From an uncultured Chloracidobacterium sp. (lineage in GTDB: Bacteria; Acidobacteriota; Blastocatellia; Chloracidobacteriales; Chloracidobacteriaceae), in NCBI GenBank assembly GCA_937966115.1, contig CALCKX010000083.1:1-64000 (forward strand): a DNA stretch of 64,000 nt, in the 5' to 3' direction. The position numbers and the translations under genes are program-made. The stretch's first letter is position 1. Each line of letters starts with the position of its first letter. The notes beneath the pieces are model-generated. The model was not told the origin of the DNA, did not search any database, and was given only the letters and a program-made list of their open reading frames with translations. Shown here in pieces: positions 18,389-28,087 of the stretch.

Positions 18389-19708
18389 ATGAGTCATTTC
18401 CCGGCGCCCGACTTGGCTGCGCCCGATGCCCGGCTCGCCGACGCTGACGCGGAAGCGTCAGCGTCACGCTATGCCTGGTACGTTTTGCTCATCCTGACGC
18501 TCGTGCAGGTGGTCAACTACATTGACCGGCAAATCATTCCGCCGCTCCTCAAGCCCATTCAGGAAGAGCTGCAACTGAGTAACACGGCAGCGGGCTTTCT
18601 GGGAACGGCCTTTATGCTGGTCCACTCCCTGGCGACCGTTCCGCTGGGGATTCTGGCCGACCGCGTGGCCCGGCGGAAAATCATCGCCTTCGGGATTGGC
18701 TTCTGGAGCATCGCGACGGCAGGGGCTGGCTTTGCGACCTCTTTCACGCATCTGCTGGCGGCGCGCGGCGCGGTTGGCGTTGGAGAGGCCGCCTACGCTC
18801 CAGCCGCCACCTCGCTGCTGAGCGATATGTTCCCGGCGCGGATGTGGGCTAAGGTCATCGGCATTTTCAACCTTGGATTGGTCGTTGGCGCCGCCTTGGG
18901 ATTGGTTTTGGGCGGCGTTCTGAGCGACAAGATCGGCTGGCGGGCCTGCTTCCTGGTGGTGGGGCTGCCGGGACTGCTGCTGACGGCGGTTGTGTGGCTG
19001 TTCCGCGAGCCGCCGCGCAACCACGCGGCCCCCGCCCTGAGCTGGGGCGACATCGCGCAGGTGCTGCGCATCAAGTCGTTCTGGCTGGTCATTGTCGGGG
19101 CCGCGAGCGTGACTTTCGCCGCCGGGGCGCTGGTTCACTTCCTGCCAAAGCTCGTGACTGAAGTGTATGACATTGACTCGTCGAAGGCGGCGATTCGCCT
19201 CGTGCCAATCGTGATTGCGGCATTCTTTGGCGTGATCGTCGGCGGCGTGGTCGCCGACTGGCTGCATCAGCGATTCGCCGCCGGGCGCGCCATCACGATG
19301 GCCGTCGCCTTTCTGCTTGGCGCGCCGTTTTTGTACTGGGGCCTCTACGCGCCAACCCTGAGCCAATTCATCATCGCCGGGTTCATGGCGACCTTCTTCA
19401 TGAGCTTCTACCACGGCCCGGTGGCAGCGATGGTGGCCGATCTCGTGCCGCCCTCCTTGCGGGCCACGGCCATTGGCTTCTACATGTTCGCCATTCATAT
19501 CCTGGGCGACATGCCATCGCCGGTGATTGTCGGATTCTTGTCGGATGTCATTGCCGGGGAAGGCGCGCCGCCGTCGGTCGCGACCGAGGCGCTCCGGCAG
19601 GCGATGACGCTTTGCGTGTTGGCCACGGCGCTGAGCGGGCTGATTTTCATCGCGGTTTCGCCGATTCTGCGCCGTCGCGCGTCGTCATCGGCGGCGATGC
19701 CGGCCTAG
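18389..19708 (+). CDS. MFS transporter (spinster-like)
   Basis: VNYIDRQIIPPLLKPIQEELQLSNTAAGFLGTAFMLVHSLATVPLGILADRVARRKIIAFG; about 12 TM segments. Confidence 0.9.
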   Translation: MSHFPAPDLAAPDARLADADAEASASRYAWYVLLILTLVQVVNYIDRQIIPPLLKPIQEELQLSNTAAGFLGTAFMLVHSLATVPLGILADRVARRKIIAFGIGFWSIATAGAGFATSFTHLLAARGAVGVGEAAYAPAATSLLSDMFPARMWAKVIGIFNLGLVVGAALGLVLGGVLSDKIGWRACFLVVGLPGLLLTAVVWLFREPPRNHAAPALSWGDIAQVLRIKSFWLVIVGAASVTFAAGALVHFLPKLVTEVYDIDSSKAAIRLVPIVIAAFFGVIVGGVVADWLHQRFAAGRAITMAVAFLLGAPFLYWGLYAPTLSQFIIAGFMATFFMSFYHGPVAAMVADLVPPSLRATAIGFYMFAIHILGDMPSPVIVGFLSDVIAGEGAPPSVATEALRQAMTLCVLATALSGLIFIAVSPILRRRASSSAAMPA

Positions 19709-19758
19709 CTTCCGCAGGTTTCGGGCTGCGCGGCCCGAGCCGAGCGACGGCGCGCGTC

Positions 19759-19787
19759 TTGCATTGCGTTGGCAAAGTTGCTCTAAT
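19759..19787 (+). promoter_or_regulatory. Candidate sigma-70-type promoter for the GWxTD gene (TTGCAT-N17-TCTAAT)
   Basis: -35 at 19759-19764, -10 at 19782-19787, in the spacer upstream of 19883. Confidence 0.4.
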
Positions 19788-19882
19788 TTCGGCAATGCCG
19801 CCCGCCAGCGTTCAGGGCTGGCTTTGGTCAGGGTTGGCTTTGGCATGAAACGCGAGAGCGGCCGAGGAGGTTTTGCCCGCTT

Positions 19883-21553
19883 ATGACGGCGTCACGGAAA
19901 AATCGCTTTCGGCGCGCGCTCTGGCGCGCCGGCTTGGCTTTGAGTCTTGGCTTGGCGGCGGCGTGGTCGCCCTTCGCCGCCCAAGCGCAGGACGATGCGC
20001 CGGCGAAGAAAAAGAAGCCGCGTAAGATCGAGCTTGACAAAATCTATGAGCGATGGGTCAAGGAGGACGTGGACTACATTATTACCTCCGAGGAGCGCGC
20101 CGCCTTCAAGAAGCTGCAAACCGATGAGGAGCGGGAAGAGTTCATCGAGCAGTTTTGGCTGCGCCGCGACCCCGACCCGGACACGCCGGAAAACGAGTAC
20201 CGCGAGGAATACTACCGGCGCATCGCCTACGCGAATGAGAAGTTCACCTCCGGCATCCCGGGCTGGAAGACCGATCGCGGGCGCATTTACATCACGTGGG
20301 GGCCGCCGGATAGCGTCGAGTCGCGCCCGGCGGGCGGCCCCTACGAGCGCCCGATTTATGAAGGCGGCGGGTCAACCTCGACCTATCCGTTCGAGATTTG
20401 GTTTTACCGCTACCTGGAGGGCGTCGGCTCCGGCGTCGAGATTGAGTTTGTCGATCCGACCGGCAGCGGCGAGTATCGCATCGCCCGCAACGCGGACGAA
20501 AAAGACGCCCTGCTGTTCGTGCCCAACGCCGGCTTGACGCTGGCTGAGCAGCTTGGGCTGGCCTCGAAGGTGGATCGCCCGTTTTTCAACCCCGGCAACC
20601 GGAACGGCAACAATCCGCTCTATCCCATGCGGACGCAGGACATGCCTTTCGAGCGCTTGGCGCTCATTACGAACCTGCAACGCGCCCCCTCCGTGCGCTA
20701 TCGGCAACTGGCTGAAAAGGTTGACCAGCAGGTCGAGTTTGACGTGCTGCCGTTTGACGTGCGGACCGACTTCCTGCGCGCCGGCGAGTCAGCCATCGTG
20801 ACAACCTTCACGCTGATGTTCAATAACGGCGACTTGGGCTTCAAGGATGAGGGCGGGATTCAGAAGGCGCAGCTCAACATTTACGCCCGCGTCTCGGCTC
20901 TGACCGGCCGGCGGGTTGGAATTTTCGAGGAAGCGCCCATCATCACGTATCAGCAGTCGCTGTTTGAAGCCGGGCGCAAGCTCAGCTCGGTCTATCAGAA
21001 GAGCCTGATTCTGCCGCCTGGCAACTACAAGATTGACTTTGTCGTCCGCGATGTGACGAGCGGTCACACGGGGATCGTGCGGCAGGGCTTTGAAGTGCCG
21101 CGCTATTCGCCGGAAGCCCTCTCGACCAGCTCGCTCATCCTGGCCGACTTGGTCGAGCCGGTGACGCGCGTTTCAGGCAGCCAGTTCATCATCGGGGCGA
21201 ACAAGGTGCGTCCGAGCGTGACGCAGCGCTTCAAGCAAAATCAGAATCTGGGCGTGTACATGCAGGTTTACAACGTTCAGATTGACCAAGCGTCGCTGCG
21301 GCCGGCAATCGAGGTCGAGTACGTCCTCACGAGCGCCAAGACGGGACAGGTCGTGCAGCGCATCCGCGAGGATGGAAAGAATGGCGTTTCCGATCTGAGC
21401 GGCTACGGGCAACAGATTGTGCTGGGGCGGCTCATTCCGCTGACCGAGCTCGAGCCGGGCAGCTATGAGATCACGGTGATGATTACCGACAAGGTGGCGC
21501 GAAAGACTTTGTCGCCCAAGACTTTTTTCACCGTTGAGCCGGCGAAGCCCTAA
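19883..21553 (+). CDS. GWxTD domain-containing secreted protein
   Basis: Signal peptide; [71 protein letters not shown] ribosome-binding site. Confidence 0.92.
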   Translation: MTASRKNRFRRALWRAGLALSLGLAAAWSPFAAQAQDDAPAKKKKPRKIELDKIYERWVKEDVDYIITSEERAAFKKLQTDEEREEFIEQFWLRRDPDPDTPENEYREEYYRRIAYANEKFTSGIPGWKTDRGRIYITWGPPDSVESRPAGGPYERPIYEGGGSTSTYPFEIWFYRYLEGVGSGVEIEFVDPTGSGEYRIARNADEKDALLFVPNAGLTLAEQLGLASKVDRPFFNPGNRNGNNPLYPMRTQDMPFERLALITNLQRAPSVRYRQLAEKVDQQVEFDVLPFDVRTDFLRAGESAIVTTFTLMFNNGDLGFKDEGGIQKAQLNIYARVSALTGRRVGIFEEAPIITYQQSLFEAGRKLSSVYQKSLILPPGNYKIDFVVRDVTSGHTGIVRQGFEVPRYSPEALSTSSLILADLVEPVTRVSGSQFIIGANKVRPSVTQRFKQNQNLGVYMQVYNVQIDQASLRPAIEVEYVLTSAKTGQVVQRIREDGKNGVSDLSGYGQQIVLGRLIPLTELEPGSYEITVMITDKVARKTLSPKTFFTVEPAKP

Positions 21554-21859
21554 GCGCGCCGCGCCCGACTCGGCGCGAGCGGAGACATTGGCGCGGCGAC
21601 GCTCAGGGCCTGCCCGGACGCGATTGCCGCTTGCGGAGGCGAGCGCCGGGCTTCGCCGAGAGGCCTGCAAGTCGCCCCTCGGCTCAGGGGCGGCGTCTCA
21701 GCCTGGTCTCCGGCGGGCGGCCCCAACGCCGCGTCAAGCTCTAGGCTGGGAAGGGTTCGCGCCTGTCCCCGAGCCATATCCCTGTTCCCGAGCCAGGTCT
21801 CGGCGGCAAGCGCGCAGGCGGCCCCGGACGCCCGGCGCTTGAGTCTCCCTCTCGCCCGC

Positions 21860-24259
21860 ATGCGACTCATTGATCGCTATCTCATTCGGGAAATCCTGCC
21901 CTACGCCGCGACGGTCTTCTTTTTGCTGACGGCGGTGATTTTCATTCACGAGGCGGGGCGCTTTTCAGAGCTCTTTGTCGTGTTTTCTCGGCGCGGCTTG
22001 TCGAGCGCGCCGCTGATCCGGCTGGTTTTGTCGCTGCTGCCGGGCATTGTCATTTTCACCCTTCCAATTGGCTTCCTGGTCGGCGTCACCATGGCGATGG
22101 GGAGACTGTCGGGGGATCGCGAGATTGTCGCGCTCCGGGCGAGCGGCGCGGGTCTCTGGCCGCTGTTGCGCCCAACGCTCGCCGTCGGCCTCGTCGTCAT
22201 GGCGGCGACCGGCTACAACACGTTCTACCTTCTCCCGACGGCGGTCAACTCGCTCAATCAACTCAAGAAAACGCGCTCGGAGCTGTTGCTGCGCAGTATT
22301 GAGACATACATCAAGCCCGGCGCGTTCACGGAAGACCTGCCGGGTAAGATCCTCTACGTTGATCGCGGCGACGGCGAGGGCGCTTGGCAGCGGATTTTTA
22401 TCGCCGAGATAGCGGAGCGCTCAGATCAGGAGCCAAAAATCTATGCCGCCGAGTCAGGGCGGCTGGCGCTGGGCAAGACCTTGCAGGATAGCGAGCTACG
22501 GCTCGAGCGGGCGCGGATTTACAGCCAGGAGCCGCGTCAGCCGGATGAGGCGGTCAGCTACTTTATGAATGCCTCCGGCAAGCTGACGGCCAGCTTCTCG
22601 CTTGGCAGGGGCGATGAGACCAACCCCGACCTCCAGTCCCGCCCGCCCGGGCCGGAGCTGATGACACTCCCGGAGCTGTGGGTCTTCAAGCCGGCTGATC
22701 CGAGCCAGTCGCGGACCGTCGCCGCTGAAATCCAGCGCCGCCTGGCCCTGCCGGCGGCCTGTCTGATATTCGCGCTTTTCGGCATCGCGCTTGGGGTGAC
22801 GACGCTGCGCAGCGGACGGTCAGGCGGGCTGTTTGTCGGCGTCGCGCTGGCGTTGTCCTTTTACTTGCTGACGCTGGGCGGGGAGCGTTCCGCCCGTAGC
22901 GGCGCCGTCCCGGTGGCGGTTGGCATTTGGCTGCCCAATTTGCTGTTTCTGGGGCTGGCGCTGGCGATGCTGAGCGGCGGCGGCCGGCGGTTCGGGCGGT
23001 GGGCTGGGTGGAGGCGGCTCTGGCGCGCATGGGCGCGAATCGCGGAACTGTTCCCGCGCCTGGCCGCTTGGGCGCGGCGGGGGCGACCGGGGCGCGAAGG
23101 CGCCCGCCGCCCGCCGGGCCTGCCAGTCGCCTCGCCCTCGTCGCGTCGAATACGGCTTGGCTTCCCGCGGATCATCGACGGCATGATTTTTCGCGACGCG
23201 GCTCGATATTTCTTCCTCGTTTTGCTGAGCTTAGTCGGCATTTTCCACGTCTTCACCCTCTTTGAGCTGATTAACCCGATTGTGCAAAACCGCATTGGCT
23301 TTGGCGTCGTCGCGGGGTACCTGCTGTTTCTCACGCCGCAAATCTTGAACTACATGACGCCTTTCGCGGTGTTGGTCGCCACGCTCGTCACCTTTGGATT
23401 GCTGGCGAAATCGGCTCAACTGGTCGTGCTATACGCCAGCGGGCAGAGTCTATATCGGCTGTTCATTCCGGTTCTGCTCGGGGCCGGGCTGGCCTCTCTC
23501 GCCATGGCGGCGATGCAGGAGCTTATCCTGCCCGCCTCAAACCGGCGCCAGGATTACCTGCGCTATCAGATTCGGGGCGGCACGCTGCCCCCTCAGACCT
23601 TTCATCAAAAGAACCGCAAATGGTTTCGCGGACGCGATCACCGGATATTCAACTTTGCCGTGTTCGACACTGACCGCAATGAGTTCGCGAGCTTTAGCGT
23701 GTACGAGCTGCACCCGACCACGGCCATGCTGCTTTCGCGCACCTACGCCGCCAAAGCGCGCTGGGACGCGCTGACCGAGGAATGGGTGCTGACCGGCGGC
23801 TGGCGGCGAGCGTTTTCAGCCGACGGGCTGGAAACGAGTCGCCAGCCGCTGGCGGAAATGCGCCTCAGGCTGAGCGAGACGCCTGATTACTTCAAGCAGA
23901 GCGCGACCGATATTGCCAAGATGAGCATCGGGCAGTTGCAACAGCAAGTGACCGAGCTAACCGCCCAGGGGCTGGATGTCGAGAGCTTGCAGCGAGCGAT
24001 CCAAGCCAAGATCGCGGCGCCGCTCGCCTGTCTCGTCCTGGCGCTGGCGGGCGTTCCTTTCGCGCTGACGATTGGCCGCCGCGGCGCGATGGTCGGGGTC
24101 GCCATCGGCGTCGGCCTGGCGGCGCTGTTTTTGGGAACGACGAGCTTGTTCGAGCAGTTCGGCAACTACCGGATCCTGCCGCTGTTTTGGTCGGTCTGGG
24201 GGCCGAGCCTGCTGTTTGGGAGCGGCGGGGCGTATCTCTTGCTCTCCGCCAAGACATGA
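21860..24259 (+). CDS. Fused LptF-LptG lipopolysaccharide export permease
   Basis: N half MRLIDRYLIREILPYAATVFFLLTAVIF...GDREIVALRASGAGLWPLLRP; C half RIIDGMIFRDAARYFFLVLLSLVGIFHVFTLFELI...LLVVLYASGQSLYRL-like, ending PLACLVLALAGVPFALTIGRRGAMVGVAIG; one uninterrupted frame. Confidence 0.88.
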   Translation: MRLIDRYLIREILPYAATVFFLLTAVIFIHEAGRFSELFVVFSRRGLSSAPLIRLVLSLLPGIVIFTLPIGFLVGVTMAMGRLSGDREIVALRASGAGLWPLLRPTLAVGLVVMAATGYNTFYLLPTAVNSLNQLKKTRSELLLRSIETYIKPGAFTEDLPGKILYVDRGDGEGAWQRIFIAEIAERSDQEPKIYAAESGRLALGKTLQDSELRLERARIYSQEPRQPDEAVSYFMNASGKLTASFSLGRGDETNPDLQSRPPGPELMTLPELWVFKPADPSQSRTVAAEIQRRLALPAACLIFALFGIALGVTTLRSGRSGGLFVGVALALSFYLLTLGGERSARSGAVPVAVGIWLPNLLFLGLALAMLSGGGRRFGRWAGWRRLWRAWARIAELFPRLAAWARRGRPGREGARRPPGLPVASPSSRRIRLGFPRIIDGMIFRDAARYFFLVLLSLVGIFHVFTLFELINPIVQNRIGFGVVAGYLLFLTPQILNYMTPFAVLVATLVTFGLLAKSAQLVVLYASGQSLYRLFIPVLLGAGLASLAMAAMQELILPASNRRQDYLRYQIRGGTLPPQTFHQKNRKWFRGRDHRIFNFAVFDTDRNEFASFSVYELHPTTAMLLSRTYAAKARWDALTEEWVLTGGWRRAFSADGLETSRQPLAEMRLRLSETPDYFKQSATDIAKMSIGQLQQQVTELTAQGLDVESLQRAIQAKIAAPLACLVLALAGVPFALTIGRRGAMVGVAIGVGLAALFLGTTSLFEQFGNYRILPLFWSVWGPSLLFGSGGAYLLLSAKT

Positions 24260-24446
24260 CGCTTCAGCCCGCCGTCGCGTCAGTCGCCCGCCTTTTCGGA
24301 AGTTTTCCAGAAGTTCGGCAAGACAATGCCGCCTGCGCGGTGTTAGGCTTGATACACTCCGTAGGCTGAGGTAACAAGCCTCGACCAAAACCCATGTTTG
24401 TCACCCTCCCGTCCCGCTCGCGTCTCGAAGGCCCCCGCGCGACGGA

Positions 24447-24474
24447 GCGAATGAATGAGTCGTCATTCATTCGC
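24447..24474. promoter_or_regulatory. Perfect 12-bp inverted repeat GCGAATGAATGA-GTCG-TCATTCATTCGC; candidate FadR-like operator
   Basis: Read directly; lies 20 nt upstream of the ATG of the Fe-S oxidoreductase; half-sites TGAATGA-N4-TCATTCA. Confidence 0.8.
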
Positions 24475-24494
24475 CGGGAGCGTCCGCCCGCCCT

Positions 24495-26564
24495 ATGACC
24501 ATCAAAAACGCTATTTTTATCCTGTTCTTCTTCGCCGCGGTTGGCTATTTCCTGTTCAACGCCTGGCGATTGATTGAGTACATCCGCGTTGGCAAGCCGG
24601 AAAACCGCTTTGATAACCTGCCGCGCCGGCTCTGGGATTTGCTTGTCATCGGCTTTGCCCAGACGAAAATCATGCGCCACTGGTGGGCCGGGGCGCTTCA
24701 CGTCACCGTGTTCTGGGGCTTCTGCATCTTGACGCTGGCCTCGCTGGAGGTGGTTCTGGAGGGCTTTCACCCGCAGGCGTCGCTGTATTTCTTGCCGGGC
24801 TATGGCGCGCTGACGCTACTGCAGGACATTTTTGGCGCGCTGGTGTTGGCCGCTTCGGCGACCTTTCTCTTCCGCCGCTATGTCACGAAGCCAAAGCGAT
24901 TCTCCGGCGCGGAAATGAAGCCTGAGAGCCGCCTCGACGCCACCATCATCCTGGCGATGATCATCGCCCTCATGGCGACGATGTTTGTCGCCAATGGCAC
25001 GCACCCTGCCACCAACAGCGTCTATTTCGGGTACCGCCCCATCTCGGATGTCGTCGGCTTCTATCTGGGCGGGAATCAAAGCGAGCTGCTCTTCGAGGCG
25101 GCCTGGTGGACGCACGCGATCGTGCTGTTTGTTTTTCTCAACTACTTGCCTTTCTCCAAGCACCTGCACGTGATCGCCTCGCTGCCGAATGTGTTCTTCG
25201 CCTCGCATCAGTCGTCAGGCGTTTTGCCCAAGATGGACCTGGAAGCCGAAGACATCGAGACGTTCGGCGCCTCGGATGTCGAACACTTTACCTGGAAGCA
25301 ACTGTTTGACAGCTATACCTGTACCGAGTGCGGCCGCTGCACGGCAGTCTGCCCCGCCAACAACACCGGCAAGCCCCTCTCGCCTCGCAAGATCATGATG
25401 GACTTGCGCCATCGCATCGAGGAAAAGGGCGAGCTGACCATCGGCAAGCTCGGCGCCTTCACGAAGGGCGTCGCGGCGAATGGCGCCGGCAATGGCCACG
25501 GCGAGCTGCCGGAAGGCGTCAAGGATGCGCTAGCGCGCAAGATCATTGGCGAGGGGTTTATCACGCCCGAAGAGCTTTGGGCCTGCACGACCTGCCAGGC
25601 CTGCATGCAGGAGTGCCCGGTCAGCATCGAGCACGTTCCCACCATCGTGGACATGCGCCGCAATCTCGTTCTCCAGGAAGCCGATTTCCCCAGCGAGCTG
25701 AACACGCTCTTTACCAATCTCGAAAACAAATACTCGCCGTGGGCCTTCAGCCATGACGGGCGCGCCGATTGGGCGGATGGCCTGGAAATCCCGCTGATGT
25801 CCATGATCGAGGCCGACCAGAAAAACGTGGACGTGTTGTTCTGGGTCGGCTGCGCCGGCTCGTACGACGACCGCTACCGCAAAGTGGTGCAATCCGTCGC
25901 CCGGCTGCTCAAGCGGGCCGGCATCCCCTTCGCCATTCTCGGCAAGGAAGAGAAGTGCACTGGCGATCCGGCTCGGCGGGCCGGCAACGAATACCTCGCC
26001 CAGACCCTCATCCAGGAAAATGTCGCGACGCTCAACAGCTACAAGGCGCGCTTCAAGACCGTGCTGACTTCCTGCCCGCATTGCTTCAACGCCATCAAGA
26101 ACGAATGGTCGCAGTTTGGCGGGACCTTTGAGGTCATGCACCATAGCCAGTACTTGTCAAAGCTGGTCGCCGAAGGCCGCATCACGCCCACGCAAAAAAT
26201 CGAAGCCACGGCGGTCTATCATGATTCGTGCTATCTCGGGCGCTCGAACAACGTCTATGAGGAGCCGCGGCAAACGCTGGTTCAGATTGGCGCGAGGCTG
26301 ACCGAAATGGAGCGTTCGCGCGATAAGGGCATGTGCTGCGGCGCGGGCGGGGCGCGCATGTGGATGGAAGAAGCCGGCGAGCGAGTCAACGTCGAGCGCG
26401 CCCGGCAGGCGCTCGAAACCAAGCCGGATGTCGTGGCGGCGGCCTGCCCGTTCTGCCTGACCATGCTGACCGATGGCCTCAAGGCCCATGAGGAAGAGCG
26501 GGTGAAAGCCTTCGATATCGCCGAGTTGCTCGATCAGGCGACCGGCGGCGAAAAGCGCGTTTGA
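24495..26564 (+). CDS. Membrane-anchored (Fe-S)-binding oxidoreductase (FadF/YwjF / ETF:menaquinone oxidoreductase-like; HdrD-type CCG domains)
   Basis: N-terminal TM/heme-b-like region, CTECGRCTAVCPANNTGKPLSPRKIM and CTTCQACMQECPVSIEHV clusters, CCG motifs (SCPHC, KGMCCGAGGARMWMEE, AACPFCLTML). Confidence 0.85.
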   Translation: MTIKNAIFILFFFAAVGYFLFNAWRLIEYIRVGKPENRFDNLPRRLWDLLVIGFAQTKIMRHWWAGALHVTVFWGFCILTLASLEVVLEGFHPQASLYFLPGYGALTLLQDIFGALVLAASATFLFRRYVTKPKRFSGAEMKPESRLDATIILAMIIALMATMFVANGTHPATNSVYFGYRPISDVVGFYLGGNQSELLFEAAWWTHAIVLFVFLNYLPFSKHLHVIASLPNVFFASHQSSGVLPKMDLEAEDIETFGASDVEHFTWKQLFDSYTCTECGRCTAVCPANNTGKPLSPRKIMMDLRHRIEEKGELTIGKLGAFTKGVAANGAGNGHGELPEGVKDALARKIIGEGFITPEELWACTTCQACMQECPVSIEHVPTIVDMRRNLVLQEADFPSELNTLFTNLENKYSPWAFSHDGRADWADGLEIPLMSMIEADQKNVDVLFWVGCAGSYDDRYRKVVQSVARLLKRAGIPFAILGKEEKCTGDPARRAGNEYLAQTLIQENVATLNSYKARFKTVLTSCPHCFNAIKNEWSQFGGTFEVMHHSQYLSKLVAEGRITPTQKIEATAVYHDSCYLGRSNNVYEEPRQTLVQIGARLTEMERSRDKGMCCGAGGARMWMEEAGERVNVERARQALETKPDVVAAACPFCLTMLTDGLKAHEEERVKAFDIAELLDQATGGEKRV

Positions 26565-26568
26565 GCCT

Positions 26569-26629
26569 GGCTTGCGCGCCTTCCGCTTCGCCCCTTCCGC
26601 AGGATGGAGCGGGGATGGCCGCGCAAGCC
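26569..26629. terminator. Candidate bidirectional terminator between convergent genes
   Basis: Perfect inverted repeat GGCTTGCGCG (26569-26578) / CGCGCAAGCC (26620-26629) immediately after the stop at 26564. Confidence 0.4.
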
Positions 26630-26663
26630 CGCCCAGCCAGCATCCGCCCAGCCATCCCGCAGG

Positions 26664-27884
26664 CTACGCGCGCGTCGCCCAGGCGCTGGGCGCCGTCTCC
26701 CCCGCGACTTGAATGAGCCGCAGGACCGTCTCGCCTAGCGAGCGGTCCGGCGTAGATGCGCCGGAGGTCAGCCCAATGACGATTTCGCCCTGAGGAAGCC
26801 AGCCGCGCGTTTCAATCTCCCGCGCTTCAAAAGCCGGCTTGTGGCGAATCACGTCAGCCGACGCGATGCAGTCCGGGGTAGCGATGTGGTAAGTCGGGCA
26901 AACCGCGGAGGCTAGCTCGCATAGATGTCCGGTGTTGCTGCTGTTGTACCCGCCCACCACTAGCATCAGCGTGGGCGGGAAGGCGAGCAGCTCGGCAATG
27001 GCGTCTTGCCGCACCTGGGTGGCGCTGCAAATGGTGTCGAAGGACCGGAAGCGGAAAAGCGTTTCGTCTTCGCCATACCGCGCGACCATCGCCGCGCGCA
27101 GCCGCTCGGCAATGGCGAGCGACTCGCCAGCCAGCATGGTCGTCTGGTTGGCCAGCCCGATTTTCTCAAGGCCGCTCGCCGGGTCAAAGCCAGGCGAAGC
27201 CGCCTGCGCGAAAAAGTCGCGCAGCGTCGCCGCGGGCCGCGCGCCGGCAATGACCTCCGCCAAGCGCTCCGCTTCCGCAATGTCGCGCACCACGACATAG
27301 CGTCCGCCCGGTATGGAGGTCACCTGCGAGCGAGTGGCGGTCGTTTCCTCATGATCGTGCTTGCCGTGAATGATGGTGGTGAAGCCGTCGCGGGCATAGC
27401 GCTCGACGCGCTTCCACACATGGACGACCGAGCCGCAAGTGGTATCCACGATGGTGCAGCCCGTATCGCGCAAATGCGCCAGGTCTGAAACCGGGAGGCC
27501 AAACGCGGGAATGACGACGACATCCTGCGGCGTCACCTGCGCGACGTCGTCGAGCCGACGGATGCCAAGCGCGGCGAGCCGGCTATTGACGACTGGATTA
27601 TGGATAATTTCCCCGGTCAAGTAGATCGTCCGGCTGTCAAATCGATAGCGCGCTTCATAGGCGAGGTCTAGCGCGTCATCCACGCCATAGCAGAAGCCAA
27701 ACTCGCGCGCAAGGTGGAAAGCGAGCCTTCCAACGCGATACCGATAGCCTCGCTGACGAATGGCCTCGATAACGGGGCTGCCAAAGTCGCGCGCCACGAT
27801 CTGCCGAGTCGCCGCTTGAACGAATAGGCGCGCTCGCCCAGGATTGGCAATTTCTGGAAGCGTGACCGTAGCCTGACTTGCCAT
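26664..27884 (-). CDS. ispH: 4-hydroxy-3-methylbut-2-enyl diphosphate reductase, long (cyanobacterial/plant-like) form
   Basis: 406 aa; LAREFGFCYGVDDALDLAYEARYRF...IYLTGEIIHNPVVNSRL...TIVDTTCGSVVHVWKRV...IIHGKHDHEET. Confidence 0.92.
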   Translation of the reverse strand: MASQATVTLPEIANPGRARLFVQAATRQIVARDFGSPVIEAIRQRGYRYRVGRLAFHLAREFGFCYGVDDALDLAYEARYRFDSRTIYLTGEIIHNPVVNSRLAALGIRRLDDVAQVTPQDVVVIPAFGLPVSDLAHLRDTGCTIVDTTCGSVVHVWKRVERYARDGFTTIIHGKHDHEETTATRSQVTSIPGGRYVVVRDIAEAERLAEVIAGARPAATLRDFFAQAASPGFDPASGLEKIGLANQTTMLAGESLAIAERLRAAMVARYGEDETLFRFRSFDTICSATQVRQDAIAELLAFPPTLMLVVGGYNSSNTGHLCELASAVCPTYHIATPDCIASADVIRHKPAFEAREIETRGWLPQGEIVIGLTSGASTPDRSLGETVLRLIQVAGETAPSAWATRA

Positions 27885-28045
27885 TGGCTAAACGTCTCTG
27901 CCTTGCGGGGATGGCTTGGGGGCAAGACCGACGCGAGCGCGCCGAGCGGTCACGACGTAGCCAAGAATCTACCGGCCTCCGCCAAAGCCCGCCAAGCCAA
28001 AATGACGGATGGCATCCGACAACGCGGGGGGGGGCATTGTGGGTG

Positions 28046-28074
28046 GCGGGTCTGCCCTGGGATGGCAGACCCGC
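28046..28074 (-). terminator. Hairpin at the 3' end of the csmA cluster
   Basis: GCGGGTCTGCC-N7-GGCAGACCCGC, perfect 11-bp stem, 13 nt beyond the minus-strand stop at 28088; no clear U-tract. Confidence 0.6.
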
Positions 28075-28087
28075 GGCATCGCGCGCG

